A stretch of DNA of 64,000 bases from JACVRM01 sp963817375. Its GTDB lineage: Bacteria; Actinomycetota; Thermoleophilia; Gaiellales; Gaiellaceae. The position numbers and the translations under genes were made by a program. The notes beneath the pieces are model-generated. The model saw nothing but the letters and a program-made list of their open reading frames with translations, did not search any database and was not told the DNA's origin. Positions 1 through 9,184 of this stretch are shown piece by piece. The stretch spans positions 372,001-436,000 of the forward strand of contig CAWFOB010000001.1 of assembly GCA_963817375.1 (NCBI GenBank). Direction: 5' to 3'. How positions within the stretch are numbered: the first letter of the stretch is position 1; every line of letters starts with the position of its first letter.

Positions 1-1
1 G

Positions 2-364
2 ATCGCGCCCGCCGTGCCGGCGATCGTGGCCGATCTCGAGACCGCCCGTGACGCGCTGCGGCCCTACTACGCGCTCTACGTCGGCGGCATGGGCGCGCGC
101 GGCGCGAACTTCTACAACGACCTGGCGCGCACCTACGGGTTCGAGGCTGAGGCGGAGAAGATCCAGGACCTGTTCCTGGAAGGCCACCAGCGCGACGCCG
201 CGGCGGCGGTGCCGGATCAGCTCATCGACGAGATGGCGCTCGTCGGGCCGCCCGAGCGCATCCGCGAGCGGCTCGCCGCGTGGCGCGAGTCCGGCGCGAC
301 CGAGCTGCTGATCTCGACGCTCGACCCGGCGACGCTGCGCGTGATCGCGGAGGCCGCCGCGTGA
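2..364 (+). CDS. LLM-class (luciferase-like) F420/flavin oxidoreductase, C-terminal part
   Basis: Only about the last 120 residues lie in the window; the frame is open from base 2 and the true start is upstream. The visible tail matches the end of luciferase-like (LLM) oxidoreductases: an aromatic helix with PYYALYVGGMG near visible residue 20, a helix-rich stretch, then the closing pattern VGPPERIRERLAAW followed by a short beta strand (TELLIS). Family members reduce or oxidise small substrates with F420 or FMN; the substrate cannot be inferred here. Its TGA overlaps the GTG of the next gene by 4 bases, so the two are probably translated from one mRNA. Confidence 0.75.
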   Translation: MAPAVPAIVADLETARDALRPYYALYVGGMGARGANFYNDLARTYGFEAEAEKIQDLFLEGHQRDAAAAVPDQLIDEMALVGPPERIRERLAAWRESGATELLISTLDPATLRVIAEAAA

Positions 365-1134
365 CCGTCCGCGATCTGTTCGACCTCAGCGGCCGCGTCG
401 CGATCGTGACCGGCGGCGGCAAGGGCATCGGGCTGCAGATGGCGACCGGGCTCGCAGAGCTGGGCGCCGACCTGCTGCTCTGCGCGCGCAAGCCGGAACG
501 CTGCGAGGAGGCGGCCGCCGAGCTCTCCAACGCGTTCGACGTTCGGGCGATCGGCATGCGCTGCGACGTCTCCGACCCGGCCGAGGTGCAGGCCGTCGTC
601 GACCGCGCCGTGGCGGAGCTCGGGCGGATCGACGTGCTCGTGAACAACGCCGGCACGGTCTGGGGCAGCCCGCCCGAGGACATCCCGCTCGAGGGCTGGC
701 AGAAGGTCGTCGACGTGAACCTGACCGGCGTGTTCCTCTGCTCGCAGACGGCCGGCAAGGTGATGCTCGAGGCGGGCAGCGGCTCGATCGTCAACATCGC
801 CTCGGTCGCCGGGCTGCACGGCGGCGACCCCGAGTACATGAACGCCCTGCCCTACAGCGCCACCAAGGGCGGCGTGATCGCGCTCACGCGCGACCTCGCG
901 TGGAAGTGGGGCCGCCAGGGCATCCGCGTCAATGCGATCGCGCCCGGCTGGTTCCCGTCGGACATGTCGAAATACGTGCTCGGCCCGCACGGCGAGGAGC
1001 TCGTGAAGCGCATCCCCCTCGCGCGCTTCGGCGGGCCGGAGGATCTGAAGGGCGCGGTCGCGCTGCTCGCCTCCGACGCCGGCGCGTTCATCACCGGGCA
1101 CACGCTCGTCGTCGACGGCGGGCAGTCCGCCTAG
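361..1134 (+). CDS. SDR-family NAD(P)-dependent oxidoreductase
   Basis: Classical short-chain dehydrogenase/reductase of 257 residues, the usual length. The cofactor motif TGGGKGIG is at residues 17-24, NNAG at 95-98, the catalytic serine at about 148 (IVNIAS), and the YxxxK pair at Tyr165/Lys169 (YSATKGG). The C-terminal GHTLVVDGG is typical of 3-oxoacyl-ACP-reductase-like SDRs. The GTG at 361 is chosen because it overlaps the upstream stop (GTGA) and places the Rossmann motif at the normal distance; an in-frame start at 280 would lie inside the neighbour. Substrate is unknown; co-transcription with an LLM oxidoreductase suggests a catabolic or redox role. Confidence 0.9.
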   Translation: MTVRDLFDLSGRVAIVTGGGKGIGLQMATGLAELGADLLLCARKPERCEEAAAELSNAFDVRAIGMRCDVSDPAEVQAVVDRAVAELGRIDVLVNNAGTVWGSPPEDIPLEGWQKVVDVNLTGVFLCSQTAGKVMLEAGSGSIVNIASVAGLHGGDPEYMNALPYSATKGGVIALTRDLAWKWGRQGIRVNAIAPGWFPSDMSKYVLGPHGEELVKRIPLARFGGPEDLKGAVALLASDAGAFITGHTLVVDGGQSA

Positions 1135-1202
1135 GTCTTCGACTCCCCGCGCGGCCTCGGCTCACTTCCCGGCAGGTGCTGCATGGTCGACCGGCGTCTG
1201 AC

Positions 1203-1223
1203 TTAGTGGCTGACAGCCACTAA
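1203..1223. repeat. Dispersed 21-bp palindrome, copy 1
   Basis: Perfect inverted repeat TTAGTGGCTG-A-CAGCCACTAA (10-base arms, 1-base centre). It lies between two convergent genes, and the kinase's TAG stop (1220-1222) is formed by its right arm. Related copies are at 6588, 26594 and 41053. There is no T-tract, so a classical intrinsic terminator is not obvious. Confidence 0.85.
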
Positions 1224-2251
1224 CTCGCGTCGCGATCCAGCGCCGCGAACGCCGACTCGACCATGAGCGGCACGCCCTCCTCGAAGCGCGCCGCCTGCGG
1301 CGCGTCGCCGAGCTCGCCGCGGACGTAGCGGCCGTAGATCGCCTCGCAGAACACGGCGGCCTTCCACCACGCCAGCGCCTCGAACCAGCCCAGGCGCTCG
1401 ACCCGGCGGCCGGTGCGCTCCTCGTAGCGGGCGACGAGCTCCACACGCGACGGGAACCCCTCGGCGGCCGTCGCGGGCGAGCTTCCGAGCGCGGTCGGCA
1501 GCCCGCCGGGCTCCATGTACGTCGCAACCAGGTAGCCGACGTCCGCGCGCGGGTCGCCGATCGCGCCCATCTCCCAGTCGAGCACGGCCGCGATGCGCGC
1601 CTCATCAGGGGCCACGATCACGTTGCCGATGCGGTAGTCGCCGTGAACGACGGCGTTCGGCAGCGGTTCGGGGACTGCGGCGGCGACGCGTTCGCCGAGC
1701 TCGGGCACGGGCAGGTCGCGCGTCTTGTTGACGCCCCAGAGCTGCTGCCAGCGCCGCACCTGGCGCTCGAGGTAGCTGCCGGGTCGCACGAACGGCTGCA
1801 GGTCGGGCGCAGCGACGTCGACGGCGTGGATGTCCGCCAGCGTGTCGACGAGGTCGAGCATCACTGCGCGGCGCGCCTCGGCGTCACCGAGGACACGCGG
1901 AAGCTCGTCGAGCACGACGGCGCCTTCAACGAACTCCATGACGTAGAACGGGACGCCCAACACGGACTCGTCCTCGCCGACGGCGACGATCGGTGGGACG
2001 CGGATGCCCTGCGCGGCGAGCGCGAGCTGGAGCCGCGCCTCGCGCACCATGTCGTGCGCCGAGGGCGGCAGCGGCGGCCGCGGCGGGCGGCGCAGGACGT
2101 AGCGGTCCTCGTCCCGCGACAGCAGGAAGCTGAAGTTGGAGCCGCCGGCGACGCCGATCCGCTCGGCGCGCACGGGACCGTGGCCGAGGCCGTGCGAGTC
2201 GAGGAAGGCCTCGACCTTCTCGGGAACCAGGAGCGGCGCGAGCTGGGTCAG
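1220..2251 (-). CDS. APH-family phosphotransferase (aminoglycoside/choline-kinase fold)
   Basis: Protein-kinase-like phosphotransferase of the APH family that often sits with acyl-CoA enzymes. About 343 residues from the start chosen here. The glycine loop is GGSNFSF, the catalytic loop HGDYRIGN at about residue 203, and the Mg-binding LDWE at about 225. The first conventional start (GTG at 2173) would cut off PEKVEAFLDSHG, a normal N-terminal helix of the family. The frame is open to a stop at 2261, and the only start in register with the upstream TetR gene is a CTG (2251-2249) overlapping its TGA as CTGA. I therefore favour a coupled CTG start; GTG 2173 is the conservative alternative. Substrate unknown. 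Confidence 0.8.
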   Translation of the reverse strand: MTQLAPLLVPEKVEAFLDSHGLGHGPVRAERIGVAGGSNFSFLLSRDEDRYVLRRPPRPPLPPSAHDMVREARLQLALAAQGIRVPPIVAVGEDESVLGVPFYVMEFVEGAVVLDELPRVLGDAEARRAVMLDLVDTLADIHAVDVAAPDLQPFVRPGSYLERQVRRWQQLWGVNKTRDLPVPELGERVAAAVPEPLPNAVVHGDYRIGNVIVAPDEARIAAVLDWEMGAIGDPRADVGYLVATYMEPGGLPTALGSSPATAAEGFPSRVELVARYEERTGRRVERLGWFEALAWWKAAVFCEAIYGRYVRGELGDAPQAARFEEGVPLMVESAFAALDRDAS

Positions 2252-2856
2252 GCCGCGATCTTACGAAGCGATTCGAGGCGCTCGCGAATCGCGCGGCGCG
2301 ACCGGTCGAAGACCGTGCCGTCGCGGAAGAGCTGGTACTGGCCGTTGGCAGCCTGCGCGAGCGCGTCGAGCTGGAAGGCGAGCTCGCCGGCCGGCACGCG
2401 CCGGTCGAGCTCGTCGAGGTCCTGCGCCTGCTCGACCGCGTGCTCGAGGTAGGACATCCAGGAACCGAGGTTGTCGCGGATCTGGTCGCGCACCGGGCCT
2501 GGCCGGTGGTTGAACTCGAACGCCGCCGAGGCGAAGAAGCAGCCGCCCGGGAACACCTGCCGCTCCGAGTACCCGATCATGTGGTCGCAGAGCGCCCAGA
2601 CGCGGGCGATCCCCTTGGGCGCCTCGCGCGCCGGCGCGATGACCTCCTGCACGAACACCGCGGCCGCGTGCTCCACGGTCGCGAGCTGGAGCTCCTCCTT
2701 GGAGCCGAAGTGCGCGAACAGGCCGCTCTTGCTCATCCCGGTCGCCTCGGCGAGGCGCCCGATCGAGAGCGGCTCGAGGCCCTCTTCGGTCGCGAGCGCG
2801 GCAGCACGATCCAGGATCGTGTGCCGTGTCCGCTGCCCCTTGGTCTCGAGTAGCAC
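2248..2856 (-). CDS. TetR/AcrR-family transcriptional regulator
   Basis: 202-residue repressor. The N-terminal helix-turn-helix is at about residues 12-58, with IGRLAEATGMSKSGLFAHFG as recognition region. The C-terminal ligand/dimer domain contains GGCFFASAAFEFNHRPG, typical of one TetR subgroup. It starts at GTG 2856, only 9 bases after a TAGAAT -10 box, so the mRNA would be leaderless or nearly so. It is followed by the kinase (CTGA overlap) and is divergent from the VOC gene across an 83-base control region with an inverted repeat. It probably represses both directions; the ligand is unknown. Confidence 0.9.
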   Translation of the reverse strand: MLLETKGQRTRHTILDRAAALATEEGLEPLSIGRLAEATGMSKSGLFAHFGSKEELQLATVEHAAAVFVQEVIAPAREAPKGIARVWALCDHMIGYSERQVFPGGCFFASAAFEFNHRPGPVRDQIRDNLGSWMSYLEHAVEQAQDLDELDRRVPAGELAFQLDALAQAANGQYQLFRDGTVFDRSRRAIRERLESLRKIAA

Positions 2857-2865
2857 GATTGTTCG

Positions 2866-2894
2866 ATTCTAGGCCTGCTGGATAGCCGTGTCTA
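2866..2894 (-). promoter_or_regulatory. Promoter of the tetR-kinase operon
   Basis: On the minus strand: -35 TAGACA (2894-2889), exactly 17 bases, -10 TAGAAT (2871-2866), then 9 bases to the GTG start at 2856. The expected transcription start lies within a few bases of the start codon. Confidence 0.65.
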
Positions 2895-2898
2895 CAGA

Positions 2899-2910
2899 TT
2901 GTCTTGACAA
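2899..2910. promoter_or_regulatory. Candidate TetR operator
   Basis: Perfect inverted repeat TTGTC-TT-GACAA that contains the -35 box of the divergent VOC promoter; TGTC/GACA half-sites recur in the -35 of the tetR promoter. Location and symmetry fit binding by the adjacent TetR protein. Confidence 0.5.
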
Positions 2911-2932
2911 AAAAGTACGACCGTTCTATTTT
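2904..2932 (+). promoter_or_regulatory. Sigma-70-type promoter of the VOC gene
   Basis: TTGACA (2904-2909), a 17-base spacer, and TATTTT (2927-2932). The ATG of the VOC gene follows 7 bases after the -10 box, so transcription is expected to begin at or next to the A of ATG. It is the closest match to the consensus promoter that I see in the window. Confidence 0.75.
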
Positions 2933-2939
2933 GCCACAC

Positions 2940-3335
2940 ATGGAGATCGACCACCTCGTCCTCCCCGTCTCGAGCTACACGGCCGGGAAGCGCTTCTACG
3001 AAGTAGCGCTCGCGCCGCTCGGCTTCTCGATCCGCATGGACTGGCCGGACCGCCACCGCGCCTACTTCGGGCTGCCGGGCGAGCCGTCCTCCCTCTGGAT
3101 GTTCGAGTCGCCTGCCGCGGGCAGCCTCGAGCTCTCGCTGCGCGCCGGCGACGCGCGCATCGTCGAGGGCTTCCACGAGGCTGCCGTCGCCGCCGGGGCG
3201 CGCTCGCAGCACGGCCCGGCGATGGACAGCGACCGCACCGGCGATCACTACTCGGCGCGCGTCGTCGACCCGGACGGGAACGCGCTCGAGGTCGTGTTCC
3301 GCAGCGCTGCGCAGGAAGCCTCGCTGGCCGCGTAG
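2940..3335 (+). CDS. VOC-family (glyoxalase/bleomycin-resistance-like) protein
   Basis: 131 residues from ATG 2940: MEIDHLVLPVSSY, a typical first beta-alpha unit of the vicinal-oxygen-chelate fold, and a last strand carrying ARVVDPDGNALEVVF, the hallmark end of these proteins. The first metal ligand position is His5 and the late Glu is in ALEVVF. Family roles include lyases, dioxygenases and drug-binding proteins; the substrate is not evident. The ATG is preferred over an upstream TTG (2904) because that TTG is part of the -35 box. Probably regulated by the divergent TetR protein; followed after 10 bases by an NTF2-like gene. Confidence 0.85.
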   Translation: MEIDHLVLPVSSYTAGKRFYEVALAPLGFSIRMDWPDRHRAYFGLPGEPSSLWMFESPAAGSLELSLRAGDARIVEGFHEAAVAAGARSQHGPAMDSDRTGDHYSARVVDPDGNALEVVFRSAAQEASLAA

Positions 3336-3345
3336 CATCCGCTCC

Positions 3346-3804
3346 GTGCAGGCGCACGTGGAGCACGACTCGGTCGTCGAGCTGATCAAGCTCGACCCGA
3401 CACAGGCGGAGCACGACGCGATCCGCGAGCTCTGGAAGGCGCACTCGATCGCCGAGGACAACCGCGACCTGCCCGGGCTGATCGCCACGCTTACGCCCGA
3501 CTGCGTCTACGAGGTGCGGCCCGGCGGCCACCGCTGGGAGGGGCATGAGGGCGCCGCGCGCTTCTACGCCGGCCTGCTCGGCGCCTTCCCGGACATCCAC
3601 TTCGACCTGACGAACATCGTCATCGGGCCGCAGGGCGTCTGCGAGGAGGCCCGCGTCGCGGGCACGCACCAGGCCAGGTGGCTCGACTACGAGCCGACGG
3701 GCGACTTCCTCACCTGGAACGTGTCGATCTTCTTCCCGTGGGACCGCGAACGGCGGCTCTTCCGCGGCGAGATGGTCTACACGGACCTCATGCCGGCTCG
3801 CTGA
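3346..3804 (+). CDS. NTF2-like / SnoaL-like domain protein
   Basis: 152 residues with a cone-shaped NTF2/SnoaL-like fold: helices at about residues 15-50 (IRELWKAHSIAEDNRDLPGL), then a strand set including CVYEVRPGGHRWEGHEGAARF and FPDIHFDLTNIV. Members are small isomerases, cyclases, hydrolases or binding proteins; no specific function can be given. It follows the VOC gene by 10 bases in the same direction, suggesting one mRNA under the TetR-controlled promoter. Its 3' end overlaps the convergent haloalkane dehalogenase gene by 17 bases. Confidence 0.8.
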   Translation: MQAHVEHDSVVELIKLDPTQAEHDAIRELWKAHSIAEDNRDLPGLIATLTPDCVYEVRPGGHRWEGHEGAARFYAGLLGAFPDIHFDLTNIVIGPQGVCEEARVAGTHQARWLDYEPTGDFLTWNVSIFFPWDRERRLFRGEMVYTDLMPAR

Positions 3805-4669
3805 GCCAGCGCGCGATCCGCTCGCCGATCCGCTCGCCCGCGTCCTCCTGCAGGAAGTGGCCCGCGCCCTCGACCGTCTCGGCCGGCTCGGCGCCGGGGA
3901 TCAGCTCGGCGAAGCGCTCGCCGACGCGCGGCGAGAAGACCGGGTCGGAGTCGCCGAACAGGATGAGCGCACGCCCCGGCCACGTGCGCAGCCCCTCGCG
4001 CACTTCGAGCATCGCCGCGGCGGAGGGGTGCTCGAGCGAGTCCGGGACGAGCTCCGGGAACATCACCACGCCGGTCTTCGACTCCGGCGTCGGAAACGGC
4101 GCGTCGTACCCGGCGACCACCTCGTCCGTGAGGTCGCCCGGACACGTGATGCGGACGAGCTGGCCCGGCTGCAACTCCGTGCCAACCCGGCGCACGAACG
4201 CGCGGAACTGGAGCCAGGCCTCGCCCGGCGGCCGGCCCGAGAAGATGCCGGTGTTCATCACGACGAGCCGCGCGACGCGCTCGGGGTGCTCGACGGCGAG
4301 CCGGAAGCCGAGCGGCCCGCCCCAGTCCTGGCACACGACCGTGAGCCGCCGGAGGTCGAGCTGCTCGACAAAGCCGCGCAGCACCTCGGAGTGGCGGTCG
4401 TACGAGTACCAGCCCGGCTCCGTGGGCTTGTCCGAGCGTCCGAACCCCGGGTAGTCCACGGCGACCGCTCGCGCCACGCGCGCCAGCGGCGGGATCATCT
4501 TCCGGTAGAGGAACGCCCAGGTTGGCTCGCCGTGGAGCAGGAGCACGGGGTCGCCCTCGCCCTCCTCGACGTAGTGCAGACGCAGCCCGTCGACCTCGGC
4601 GTAGCGGGGATCCCATGCGTAGCCGGGCAGGCCCTCGAAGCGCTCGTCGGGCGTCCGGTAGACCTCCAT
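3788..4669 (-). CDS. Haloalkane dehalogenase-type alpha/beta hydrolase
   Basis: 293 residues, the usual length. The motif HGEPTW at residues 46-51 is the oxyanion/halide-binding signature of haloalkane dehalogenases. The nucleophile is Asp115 in VCQDWGG (a nucleophilic Asp, not the Ser of esterases), the acid is near Asp242 in FGDSDPVF, and the base is His271 in GAGHFLQED. This favours an HLD (subfamily I-like) enzyme that cleaves carbon-halogen bonds, over an epoxide hydrolase, which usually has HGxPxxW and a different lid. It is the last gene of a minus-strand run with hydrolase, thiolase and acyl-CoA dehydrogenase. Confidence 0.85.
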   Translation of the reverse strand: MEVYRTPDERFEGLPGYAWDPRYAEVDGLRLHYVEEGEGDPVLLLHGEPTWAFLYRKMIPPLARVARAVAVDYPGFGRSDKPTEPGWYSYDRHSEVLRGFVEQLDLRRLTVVCQDWGGPLGFRLAVEHPERVARLVVMNTGIFSGRPPGEAWLQFRAFVRRVGTELQPGQLVRITCPGDLTDEVVAGYDAPFPTPESKTGVVMFPELVPDSLEHPSAAAMLEVREGLRTWPGRALILFGDSDPVFSPRVGERFAELIPGAEPAETVEGAGHFLQEDAGERIGERIARWLSEPA

Positions 4670-4678
4670 CGGACGAGC

Positions 4679-5376
4679 CTACGAGAGAAAGGCGTCGATC
4701 AGCGCGGCGAGCTCTTCCGGAGCCTCCTGCGCGAGGTCGTGCCCGTAGCCGGGCAGCTCGACGTAGTCGGCGTGCGGCAGCCGCGCGGCGAGACGGCGGC
4801 CGTTCTCCACGGGGACGATCCGGTCGTCGCTGCCGTGCACGACCAGCGCCGGCATTGCGATCCGCTCGACCTCGGCGCCCTGCTCGTAGAAGCGGAGGCA
4901 CGCGCGCGTGTGTGCGGCCGTCGTCCGGTGCGGCGCAGCGTGCGCGACGTTCTCCTCGAGCAGCGCGTCGACGCGGTCCGGCCTGACGGTGAGCGGGAAG
5001 GTTCGCCGCACGTACTCGTCGCGGCGGCAGCGCGAACGCCTCGCTGTAGACGCTCACGCACGTCGTCGGCCCGGGGCACGCGGTCCGGGCCGCCCGCGCC
5101 GGTGGCCGACGAGGACGAGCGAGCGGACGAGCTCGGGCCGCGCCAGCGCGAGCGTCAGCGCGACGTACCCGCCCATCGAGAGCCCGACGACGTCGGCCGG
5201 GCCGCGCGCCGCCTCGGCGGCGTCGTCGGCCAGCTCGGCCACGGCGGAGCGGGCGGGCCCGGGCGCCTCACCGGTGCCGCGGTTGTCGTACGTGATGACC
5301 TGGCGGCCCGAGAGCTGTGCGGCAACGTCGCGCCAGGCCCACGCGCCCTGGCCCAGGCCGGCGACGAGGAGGACGC

Positions 5377-5380
<4 letters not shown>
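4679..5380 (-). pseudogene. Alpha/beta hydrolase, coding frame broken by three single-base insertions
   Basis: The protein can be read end to end only by changing frame three times. The N-terminal part (SVLLVAGLGQGAWAWRDVA, nucleophile elbow GLSMGGY) runs to LVLVG near 5106. One base is skipped to read TGAGGPDRVPRADDV, another near 5059 gives VSVYSEAFALP, and a third near 5008 gives RDEYVRRTFPLTVR through the catalytic Asp (GSDDRIVP) and His (GYGHDLAQE). Removing the three bases leaves a normal ~232-residue hydrolase. All coding features are otherwise intact, so sequence error is more likely than decay. The apparent start is a CTG (5380-5378) overlapping the thiolase TGA as CTGA. Confidence 0.7.
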
Positions 5381-6537
<1,157 letters not shown>

Positions 6538-6587
6538 CAGCGTGAGCGTAACGTTGCCGCCCATCTCGACCGCGTCTCAACGCGGAC

Positions 6588-6608
6588 TTAGTGGCTGTCA
6601 GCCACTAA
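6588..6608. repeat. Dispersed 21-bp palindrome, copy 2
   Basis: Perfect inverted repeat TTAGTGGCTG-T-CAGCCACTAA, 50 bases upstream of the thiolase start and 65 bases after the acyl-CoA dehydrogenase stop. A second short box (TGTGGCTC..GCGAC) follows at 6641, as it does after copy 3. Confidence 0.85.
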
Positions 6609-6673
6609 CTCCGCGCACGAGCAGGCGCGCGGACGGACTCTGTGGCTCTTCGCGACTGGGTCGGGTTCCGGGG

Positions 6674-7814
6674 TTACGTGAACGCCGACTCGCCGGTCAG
6701 CAGCCGCCCGATGATCAGCTTCTGGATCTGGCTCGTGCCCTCGTACAGCGTCGTCACGCGGGCGTCGCGGAGGTAGCGGCCGACGGGGAAGTCGTCCACG
6801 TAGCCGTACCCGCCGTGCACCTGCACCGCGGCGTTTGCCGCTCGCACGGCCGCCTCGCTCGCATAGAGCTTCGCCACCGACGACTCGAGCGTGTGCCGGC
6901 GCCCCGCATCCGAGGCGGCGGCCGCCTGCCAGGCCAGCAAGCGGGCCGCCTGCGTCTCGACCGCGATCTCCACGATCAGCTCCTGCACCAGCTGAAAGCC
7001 GGCGATCGGCTTCCCGAACTGCTGCCGCTCGGCCGAGTAGGCAAGGCACGCCTCGAGGCAGCCCTGCGCGATCCCGACCGCGCCGGCCGCGAGCGAGATG
7101 CGCCCGTTGTCGAGCGCCGACAGCGCGACCTTGAGCCCGCCGCCCAGCTCCCCGAGCACCGCATCGCCGCCGACATGCACGCCGTCCAGCGTCAGCTCCC
7201 CGGTGTCCTGCGCGCGCAGCCCGAGCTTGCCTTCGACCTTGCTCGCCGAGAACCCCTCCGCCCCGGTCGGCACGAGGAAGCACGTCACCCCTTCCTCGGC
7301 CCGCGCGAACACGAGCGCCAACCCGGCCCACGTGCCGAGCGTGATGAACATCTTCGACCCCGTCAGCACCCAGCCGTCGCCGTCGCGCGCCGCGCGGGTC
7401 TCGAGCGACGACGGGTCGGAGCCCGCACCCGGCTCCGTGAGCGCGTAGCACCCGAGCGTCTCCCCGCTGGACAGGCCGGGGAGCCATCGCGCCTGCTGCT
7501 CCTCCGTCCCCCACTTCGCGATCGTCTTGCCGACCAGCCCGTTGTTGACGGAGACGATCCCGCGCACGGAAGAGTCGGCCCGGCCGAGCTCCTCCATGAC
7601 CAGGCAGTAGGAGACGGTGTCGAGCCCCATGCCACCGTGCTCCGTCGGCAGGGCCGCGCCGAGGAAGCCGATCTCGGCGAGCTTCCCGACGATCGCGCGA
7701 TCCATCGTCTCCGAGCGGTCCCAGTCGCGCGCGAACGGCACGATCTCCCGGTCGCAGAACTCGCGCGCGGTCGCGCGCACGAGCTGCCTGCTCGGGCGTC
7801 AGCTCGAAGTCCAC
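6674..7814 (-). CDS. Acyl-CoA dehydrogenase (frameshift near the 5' end)
   Basis: FAD-dependent acyl-CoA dehydrogenase, about 380 residues. It has the signatures CYALTEPGAGSDPSS (FAD/substrate loop), QQFGKPIAGFQLVQ, and QVHGGYGYVDDFPVGRY. The catalytic glutamate is in LYEGTSQIQ. The apparent open frame begins only at 7780 (VRATAREFCD). The expected N-terminus (VDFELTPEQ, GTG at 7814) is in another frame and joins through QQLVRATARE if one G near 7788 is dropped. It introduces the alpha-beta double bond of an acyl-CoA; the chain specificity is unclear. It lies just downstream of the liv transporter terminator and upstream of thiolase. Confidence 0.88.
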
Positions 7815-7828
7815 GCGCCCTTCTACCA

Positions 7829-7856
7829 CGAGGGGGCCGGTCGCCCGGCCCCCTCG
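7829..7856 (-). terminator. Hairpin terminator after livK
   Basis: Perfect 12-bp inverted repeat CGAGGGGGCCGG-TCGC-CCGGCCCCCTCG, starting 23 bases past the livK stop in the gap before the acyl-CoA dehydrogenase. There is no U-tract; strong U-less hairpins are common in actinobacteria. Confidence 0.6.
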
Positions 7857-7879
7857 AACTGCTGTGGATCAGAACGCGT

Positions 7880-9130
7880 CTAGCGCGTGCGGACCAGGTT
7901 CCCGAACTCCGTGAAGTGCCCGTTCGTGTAGCGGGACAGCGTCTGGTAGCGGATCGGGAATGCGCTCTTGGGCGTCGTGACGAGCTTGGCGCCCGGAAGC
8001 AACCAGGGATCCTTGTTGATCGTCAGGTGCGACACCGCGTTCATGAGCGACTGCCGCGTCGGGTTCTTGCCGGCGCGGTAGAGCGCCTGCACGAACGTGT
8101 CGGCCTTCGCCATGCCATAGAGGAACAGCCCGTCGTCGCGCGGGTTCGGGAACGAGGGCGCGTATTTGTCCATGACCTGCTCGTACAGCTTGATCTGCGG
8201 ATCGTTGGCGTACTTCGGGTTGACCGGATCCTTGAGGTACTGGGCCGTGACGACCCCCTCGACCGCATCCGGCGAGCCGGCGATCTGCTTCGCGACAGCC
8301 ATGAACGTGTCGGTCGCGCCGACCGAGTTCACGATCTTGTTCGGCTTCCAGCCGATCTTGTACGCGACCGCCAGCGACGTGTACGACTCCTGCGGGGTGG
8401 CGATGACGAACAGCGTGTCCGCCCCCGAGGCCTTCAGCTGCGGGATGAGTGGCGTGACCGCTGCCGAGCCGCCGTTCCGCGGATAGCCGCGCGACGCGAC
8501 GATCGCGTTCTTGCCGACGACGTTCTGGAAGCCGGCGAGCTCCTGCTTGCCGTAGTCGTCGTTCTGGAAGATCACGCCGATCTTCGCGCCCGGGATGTTC
8601 GCCTTGACGTACTTCCCGAGCAGGATGCCCTCCTGGATGTAGTCGGGCTGCCAGCCGATCGTCCACGGGTGGTTCTTGAGATCGCCGAAGCCCGCGAGCC
8701 CGGTCGAGACGTAGAGCTGCGGGACCTTCTTCTGGTTCAGGTAGTCGCGGACGGCCAGCTGGTTCTCGGTGCCGAGGCCGCCCAGCATCGCGAAGACGTG
8801 GTCTTGCTCGACCGCGCGGCGCGTCTGCTGGACGGTGTTCGCCTCCTGGTAGCCGTCGTCGTAGATGTTGAGCGTGATCTGGCGCCCGTACACGCCCCGC
8901 TTGCCGTCGACCTTCGACCTGCGGGCGTTGATGTAGCTGAACCACGCCTTCATGCCTGTGCCGATGCGCGAGTAAAGCGCGGCCGGCCCGCTGAGCGGGA
9001 GCGTGGTGCCGATCGTGACACCTGTGCTCGTGACGCCCGGAGTCGCCTGTGACCGGCCAAGAGCTCCTGGAATGACCGCCAGCAGTGCAACTGCTGCCGT
9101 CAGACCGAGGACCAGCATGAACTTCTTCAT
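7880..9130 (-). CDS. livK: Branched-chain amino acid-type ABC transporter, substrate-binding protein
   Basis: 416 residues with an N-terminal signal sequence (MKKFMLVLGLTAAVALLAV, ending near GALGRSQA) and no lipobox Cys. The mature part has the family start GVTIGTTLPLSGPAALYS and a type-I periplasmic-binding fold (VYGRQITLNIYDDGYQ, GKYVKANIPGAKIGVIFQND, YPRNGGSAAVTPLIPQLKAS). It captures a hydrophobic amino acid or a related carboxylate outside the membrane for LivHMGF. ATG 9130 is chosen over a TTG six bases upstream because the GAGGGAG ribosome site is 8 bases before it. Last gene of livG-F-H-M-K. Homologues often bind aromatic or fatty-acid-like ligands, so amino acid specificity is not assured. 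Confidence 0.88.
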   Translation of the reverse strand: MKKFMLVLGLTAAVALLAVIPGALGRSQATPGVTSTGVTIGTTLPLSGPAALYSRIGTGMKAWFSYINARRSKVDGKRGVYGRQITLNIYDDGYQEANTVQQTRRAVEQDHVFAMLGGLGTENQLAVRDYLNQKKVPQLYVSTGLAGFGDLKNHPWTIGWQPDYIQEGILLGKYVKANIPGAKIGVIFQNDDYGKQELAGFQNVVGKNAIVASRGYPRNGGSAAVTPLIPQLKASGADTLFVIATPQESYTSLAVAYKIGWKPNKIVNSVGATDTFMAVAKQIAGSPDAVEGVVTAQYLKDPVNPKYANDPQIKLYEQVMDKYAPSFPNPRDDGLFLYGMAKADTFVQALYRAGKNPTRQSLMNAVSHLTINKDPWLLPGAKLVTTPKSAFPIRYQTLSRYTNGHFTEFGNLVRTR

Positions 9131-9184
9131 CCTCAATGCTCCCTCTTTACGAGATGGACCCCAAGTTTCAACAACTTAAGACGA

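Noticed and set aside
7829..7856. Palindrome copy or transposon end
   Set aside because: The 12-bp stem has no relation to the 21-bp palindrome; position after livK fits a terminator.
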